A stretch of DNA of 24,057 bases, from positions 1-24,057 of the IMG/VR virus record IMGVR_UViG_3300006805_000160. One strand, given 5' to 3'. The position numbers and the translations under genes are program-made. Positions within the stretch are counted from its first letter, which is position 1, and the number at the start of each line of letters is the position of its first letter. This document shows positions 21,104 to 24,057 of this stretch, piece after piece. The notes under the pieces were generated by a model. It was not told the origin of the DNA and did not search any database. It saw only the letters and a list, made by a program, of their open reading frames with translations. The DNA is from a virus.

Positions 21104-21319
21104 ATGGAGCCACTCACCACCGAATCGGGCCAACTCGGACGACTTCGTGACCTTCCTTGGCTGGTCGAATACACCGGTCTCAGCAAGGACACTGTCTACG
21201 AGCTGGTCAAGCAGAACCGCATCCCCGTCACGCGCATCGATCGTCGGCTTCGCTTCGACATCGTTGCGATTGATAAGTGGATCGGCCGCCACACCACCAC
21301 GCCAGAGCGTGCGGCATGA
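21104..21319 (+). CDS. xis: Excisionase-like winged HTH protein
   Basis: A 71-residue DNA-binding protein. LPWLVEYTGLSKDTVYELVKQNRIPVTRIDRRLRFD (about residues 17-52), followed by AIDKWI, is the HTH_17/MerR-type winged helix used by many phage excisionases. It would bend attP DNA to favour excision, or act as a Cro-like regulator, since it is the first early gene and lies opposite the repressor. The ATG at 21104 has no SD but is close to the predicted transcription start. The next gene overlaps its stop by 4 nt (ATGA). Confidence 0.72.
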   Translation: MEPLTTESGQLGRLRDLPWLVEYTGLSKDTVYELVKQNRIPVTRIDRRLRFDIVAIDKWIGRHTTTPERAA

Positions 21320-21465
21320 CTATCGTCCGCTGCCCATCGTGTGGACTCGTCGCAGCCTTCGGCACTGCTGAGCAACGTCTCAATGAGATCCAACGCCACC
21401 GCTGCGCACAGCTCGCGCATCCAGCGTTCGCCTGGTCAACATCGACACCGGACGGTGCAGCGTGA
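21316..21465 (+). CDS. Small zinc-finger-like protein
   Basis: A 49-residue ORF overlapping the excisionase stop (ATGA) and the next start (GTGA). A CPSC knuckle at residues 6-9 and RHRC near 27-30 give a possible C2HC zinc site. The rest is Ala/Gln/His-rich with no known domain. The tight overlaps on both sides support translation. It could be a small DNA- or protein-binding factor of the early operon. Confidence 0.6.
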   Translation: MTIVRCPSCGLVAAFGTAEQRLNEIQRHRCAQLAHPAFAWSTSTPDGAA

Positions 21466-21665
21466 AGCACACCGTCTACCACCGTCGCACTCGAGTGAAC
21501 GTCAAGCCGACGTTGCAGGTGACGCTGGCCATCCTTGCAGTGGCGTTACTTCCTAAGCCTGTCGAAATGCTTGCACGCTCTGACGCGCTGGCACCGATCA
21601 TCGGCTGGACAATCCTCACCGCACTCGCAGCTCTTGCCATCTTCGCTTGGCCGGTAAAGCGATGA
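21462..21665 (+). CDS. Small membrane protein, early operon
   Basis: A 67-residue protein starting at GTG 21462, within a GTGA overlap. A basic N-terminus (KHTVYHRRTRVNVK) is followed by hydrophobic segments LQVTLAILAVALLP (about 18-31) and APIIGWTILTALAALAIFAW (about 44-63), with a VKR end. This suggests two TM helices with both ends inside. I recognise no family. Early phage membrane proteins are often involved in superinfection exclusion, but that is only a possibility here. Confidence 0.62.
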   Translation: MKHTVYHRRTRVNVKPTLQVTLAILAVALLPKPVEMLARSDALAPIIGWTILTALAALAIFAWPVKR

Positions 21666-21754
21666 AGTTCGACTGGCTCGCCTTCGCTGCGATCTGCGCG
21701 TTCGTCGCGATCATGGTCGTGTGGGCATGGGCCATCAGTGGCGGCGTGCTGTGA
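21662..21754 (+). CDS. 30-residue single-TM microprotein
   Basis: A very short ORF from ATG 21662 to TGA 21754: MKFDWLAFAAICAFVAIMVV, then WAWAISGGVL. It overlaps the previous stop (ATGA) and the next start (GTGA), the same chaining used by its neighbours. It is one hydrophobic helix with a charged KFD start. Function unknown. The overlaps are the main reason to believe it is translated. Confidence 0.5.
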   Translation: MKFDWLAFAAICAFVAIMVVWAWAISGGVL

Positions 21755-22101
21755 GCAACCCTCAAAAGACCAAGGGCTCAGGCTGGGAACGCGCGCTTGT
21801 CGACTTCCTGGCAGTGCATCGCATCGAAGCGACACGCATCCCCGCCGGCGCAACAAACGATCGCGGCGACTTGTTCATTCCGATCATCGAATGGCCAAGC
21901 ATTGACGCCAAAAACTATTCGTCCTACGCAGGCCAGTTGGGTGGCTGGGTCGATCGAGCAGAAGAGCAAGCAACCAACGCTGGTCGACGCTTCGGGATCG
22001 TGTGGCTCAAACGACGAGGTAAAGCAAACCCCGCCAACGCCTATGTCGTCATGTCGGGCAAAGCCTTTATGACGCTCATGTCAATGATCGGAGACAAATG
22101 A
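21751..22101 (+). CDS. Hjc-like Holliday-junction resolvase / PD-(D/E)XK nuclease
   Basis: A 116-residue nuclease starting at GTG 21751. The active-site pattern is visible: E13 in GSGWER, D40 in DRGDLFI and D52-A-K54 in IDAKNYSS, followed by a YAGQLGGWVDRAEEQA helix. This arrangement and length match phage PD-(D/E)XK resolvases of the archaeal Hjc fold, which cut branched DNA during recombination and packaging. The frame is open to 21721, but the GTG overlapping the previous TGA is the natural coupled start and begins just before the KTKGSGWER motif. It sits with a RecB-like exonuclease in the early operon. Confidence 0.72.
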   Translation: MSNPQKTKGSGWERALVDFLAVHRIEATRIPAGATNDRGDLFIPIIEWPSIDAKNYSSYAGQLGGWVDRAEEQATNAGRRFGIVWLKRRGKANPANAYVVMSGKAFMTLMSMIGDK

Positions 22102-22292
22102 ACGAACACGAGATCGACCGCATGAAAGCGCGCTTGCTCGAGGAGTTTCTCTCTGTCGACATCGACCGCGAAGTGTTGAGCGACGCCATTGGAACTCTTG
22201 AGGTCTGTCGTCGAGTGATTGCCCGCTTTGAGCGACTCGTCGCCGAACTTGATGCAGAGGTTGCCTTTCAGCGTTCTTGTGGCCCGACATGA
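22098..22292 (+). CDS. Small helical/coiled-coil protein
   Basis: A 64-residue, strongly charged and helical protein (MNEHEIDRMKARLLEEFLSV, then IDREVLSDAIGTLEVCRRVI and RFERLVAELDAEVAFQ) with heptad-like Leu/Ile/Val spacing, probably forming a coiled coil. It overlaps both neighbours by 4 nt (ATGA). No family is recognised. It may be an adaptor or regulator made with the early recombination genes. Confidence 0.62.
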   Translation: MNEHEIDRMKARLLEEFLSVDIDREVLSDAIGTLEVCRRVIARFERLVAELDAEVAFQRSCGPT

Positions 22293-22510
22293 AAACACCC
22301 TGGCAGAACCTCGCCGCCTGTCGTGGCTTACCGGCCGAGATGTTCTTTCCATTCCGCACCAACGAACTTGGCAAGAACCGTGCCTTGCGGATCTGTGATC
22401 GCTGCGAAGTCGCTGAGCAGTGTCTCGCCTTCGCAATCAACAACGACGAGCAGTGGGGTATCTGGGGCGGAATGTCCAGACCTGAACGTCAACTAATCGC
22501 CAAGCCATAA
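22289..22510 (+). CDS. WhiB-family iron-sulfur transcription factor
   Basis: A 73-residue protein with the four WhiB cysteines C11, C36, C39 and C45 (AAC...ICDRCEVAEQC) that bind a 4Fe-4S cluster, and the GIWGGMS turn (57-63) followed by RPER, the signature that contacts the sigma factor/DNA side. WhiB proteins are characteristic of Actinomycetota; phage copies such as WhiBTM4 can interfere with host WhiB regulation and block septation or superinfection. The basic C-terminal tail is short (RQLIAKP), so DNA contact may be weak. The ATG at 22289 overlaps the preceding stop (ATGA). Confidence 0.9.
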   Translation: MKTPWQNLAACRGLPAEMFFPFRTNELGKNRALRICDRCEVAEQCLAFAINNDEQWGIWGGMSRPERQLIAKP

Positions 22511-22523
22511 GGGGATGAGCTAC

Positions 22524-24057
22524 ATGAAACAACTCACGAGCATCATCGACGATCTAGTGCAGCAACCTGTTCGGCGTGACCGCTGGGGGCGCTACCTAGT
22601 GCTGCCCGAAGGCGGTGCGAAGGCGATCGGGTACACCCGGGCGACGACGATCGCCAAAGGCATCGAAGACTCTGGCGGTCTGCTCGGCTGGGGCAAGCGC
22701 ATGGTTGCGATCGGTCTTGCACAACGTCCCGACCTTGTCGCTCTGGTGTCGACAACTCCCGACACCGACAAGAAAGCCCTCGACGGGATCTGCGAACGAG
22801 CAGCCGAGCAAGGGGGAGCGACGGTACGTCGTGACCTCGGAACTGCTGTGCACGGAATGCTCGAGCGATCGTTCATTGATCCAACCTTTGTCGCGCCAGA
22901 CCCCTATGGCGGCGACATTCAAGCCGTCCACAATGCGTTGGCGTCCGCCCGCTTGCGCGTTGTGGACGGCTACTCAGAACGCATGATCGTGCATGATCGT
23001 CACCAGATCGCCGGCACGTTCGATCTGCTTGTCGAAGACGAAACCGGTCAGCGCTTCGTCGCTGATTACAAGACCGGCTCATCGCTACTCGGAGCCTTGG
23101 CCTTCTCAATCCAACTCTCTATCTATGCCCAAGCGGACGCTCTCTACAACCAGGGCGCAGCAGCCGATGGCAGCGAAGACACTCGAGAGCCAATGCCTGA
23201 AGTGTCAAAGCTCTACGGCGTCATCATTCATGTGCAGCCAGGCAGCGGCGTCTGCGATCTCCACTGGCTAGACCTCGCTACGGGTGCTGAAGCCCTCGAG
23301 CTCGCCATCGCTGTGCGACAGATGCGCAAAGCAAAGGTGCTTTCGCCGATCACCGTCGAGCTCGACGTGGTGACACGCACCAATCAGATCGCAGCAGCCG
23401 AGAAGATCCTTAGCGCTGCTGACGGCAACGTCGACGACGCATGGCGGGCATGGATGATCAGCCGCCTCAAGCCACTCATCGACGCTGGCCACTCAGATCT
23501 CATTCGCAACTCATGGCCCGAAGGCGTGCCCACGCTCGGCAGTGGCAAGCCAATCGCCAACCACCTCGCCGATCCAATCGAGCAGGCAGTGTCAATGATT
23601 GAGACACAGGTCGGCGCAGCGTTTCCCGATCCGAAGCCAGGCGAAGTGCTTGTTGAGCGTCGCGAGGCTGCACCACAGCGACGTGGTGCACCCGACGAAG
23701 GTGCCGAAGTCGGCACGCTGGAGACTCAAATCGTCAATCGACACGCACGCAAGCTCACCGTCGAAGGGCGCATCTGGCTCGGAGCGATGATGGATGCAGC
23801 GCGCGCTGCGAATCGTTCCGTCAACATGACCGGCCCCGGCGGCAAGAAAACCCAGCGTCGCTTCGTCATCACTGGCTCGCTCATTGCGTTCGCCGATCAC
23901 ACCGACGACGACCTTGCTCGAGCGTTGATCTCACTCGCCATCGGCGAAGAGGTGCAACCAGGACACGACCTCGGCGATGCCATCGGCACGCTCACGATTG
24001 ACGAGGCAACACGCCTCGGACACCTCGCCCGCGCACTCAACGCCGGCTCACTCATCC
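22524..24057 (+). CDS. RecB/Cas4-like PD-(D/E)XK exonuclease (3' end outside the window)
   Basis: An incomplete gene of at least 511 codons. The nuclease motifs run in order: H110 in LGTAVHGMLER, D167 in IAGTFDLLVED, D181-Y-K183 in VADYKTGSS and Q197/Y201 in SIQLSIYAQA, as in RecB-type and Cas4-like exonucleases. Residues about 270-511 carry a further, unrecognised region, with a Pro/Arg/Glu-rich linker near 372-396 and a helical end. The ATG at 22524 is preferred over 22515 because AAGGGG then lies at a workable 9-nt spacing. It probably processes DNA ends for recombination. No cas gene or CRISPR is present, so Cas4 function is unlikely. Confidence 0.8.
   Translation, partial: MKQLTSIIDDLVQQPVRRDRWGRYLVLPEGGAKAIGYTRATTIAKGIEDSGGLLGWGKRMVAIGLAQRPDLVALVSTTPDTDKKALDGICERAAEQGGATVRRDLGTAVHGMLERSFIDPTFVAPDPYGGDIQAVHNALASARLRVVDGYSERMIVHDRHQIAGTFDLLVEDETGQRFVADYKTGSSLLGALAFSIQLSIYAQADALYNQGAAADGSEDTREPMPEVSKLYGVIIHVQPGSGVCDLHWLDLATGAEALELAIAVRQMRKAKVLSPITVELDVVTRTNQIAAAEKILSAADGNVDDAWRAWMISRLKPLIDAGHSDLIRNSWPEGVPTLGSGKPIANHLADPIEQAVSMIETQVGAAFPDPKPGEVLVERREAAPQRRGAPDEGAEVGTLETQIVNRHARKLTVEGRIWLGAMMDAARAANRSVNMTGPGGKKTQRRFVITGSLIAFADHTDDDLARALISLAIGEEVQPGHDLGDAIGTLTIDEATRLGHLARALNAGSLI

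Noticed and set aside
22524-24057. Cas4 and a CRISPR system
   Set aside because: No repeat-spacer array and no other cas-like gene is visible; the RecB-type motifs alone fit a phage recombination exonuclease.

Overview
The window looks like about 24 kb of a temperate siphophage genome with an HK97-type head, infecting an actinobacterium. It is GC-rich, with GC-biased third codon positions. Nearly all genes lie on the + strand in tightly packed, often 1-4 nt overlapping cassettes. A WhiB-family protein, a protein family found in Actinomycetota and their phages, points to the host phylum; the genus cannot be told from the sequence. No clearly bacterial gene is present. The attachment-site region has candidate integrase arm sites on both sides of a tRNA 3' fragment, so this reads as an unintegrated phage (virion, episome or circular form) rather than an integrated prophage.

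Layout: (1) 1-781: a short leader and a small stand-alone primase-polymerase-like protein. (2) 792-5808: packaging and head genes: terminase small and large subunits, a 47-residue membrane protein, portal, prohead protease, major capsid protein. (3) 5836-7723: a strong stem-loop, then a glycosyltransferase and a methyltransferase-like protein inserted among the head genes. A small head-type ORF overlaps the 5' end of the glycosyltransferase in another frame. (4) 7723-10297: connector, tail-terminator-like protein, a 59-residue protein, tail tube, tail assembly chaperones joined by a -1 frameshift at CCCTTTA, and an HK97 gp10-like protein. (5) 10316-15439: tape measure, a 450-residue minor tail protein, a 90-residue protein and two tandem paralogous tail-tip proteins. 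(6) 15439-18703: lysis and cargo region: CHAP endolysin, TM/coiled-coil holin-like protein, metallophosphoesterase, DUF6378-like protein, a three-TM protein, a proteasome/HslV-like Ntn hydrolase with the T1/D17/K33 spacing, and an r1t-type holin. (7) 18704-19197: non-coding: a 13-bp hairpin and a candidate attP built on the 3' half of a tRNA-Leu gene with its terminator, flanked by five copies of ATGTGTACC. (8) 19198-21103: integrase, a leftward XRE-type repressor, and divergent promoters with CTAAAT repeats. (9) 21104-24057: early operon: excisionase-like wHTH, a small Zn-finger protein, two small membrane proteins, an Hjc-like nuclease, a coiled-coil protein, WhiB, and a RecB/Cas4-like exonuclease running off the end.

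Functionally, the leftward repressor and rightward early promoter form the lysogeny switch. Integrase and the excisionase-like protein would act at the adjacent attP. The early nucleases serve replication and recombination, and the late genes build and release the virion. The most unusual content is the proteasome-like hydrolase in the lysis region, the glycosyltransferase/methyltransferase pair with its reading-frame switch, and the well-resolved attP and switch architecture.
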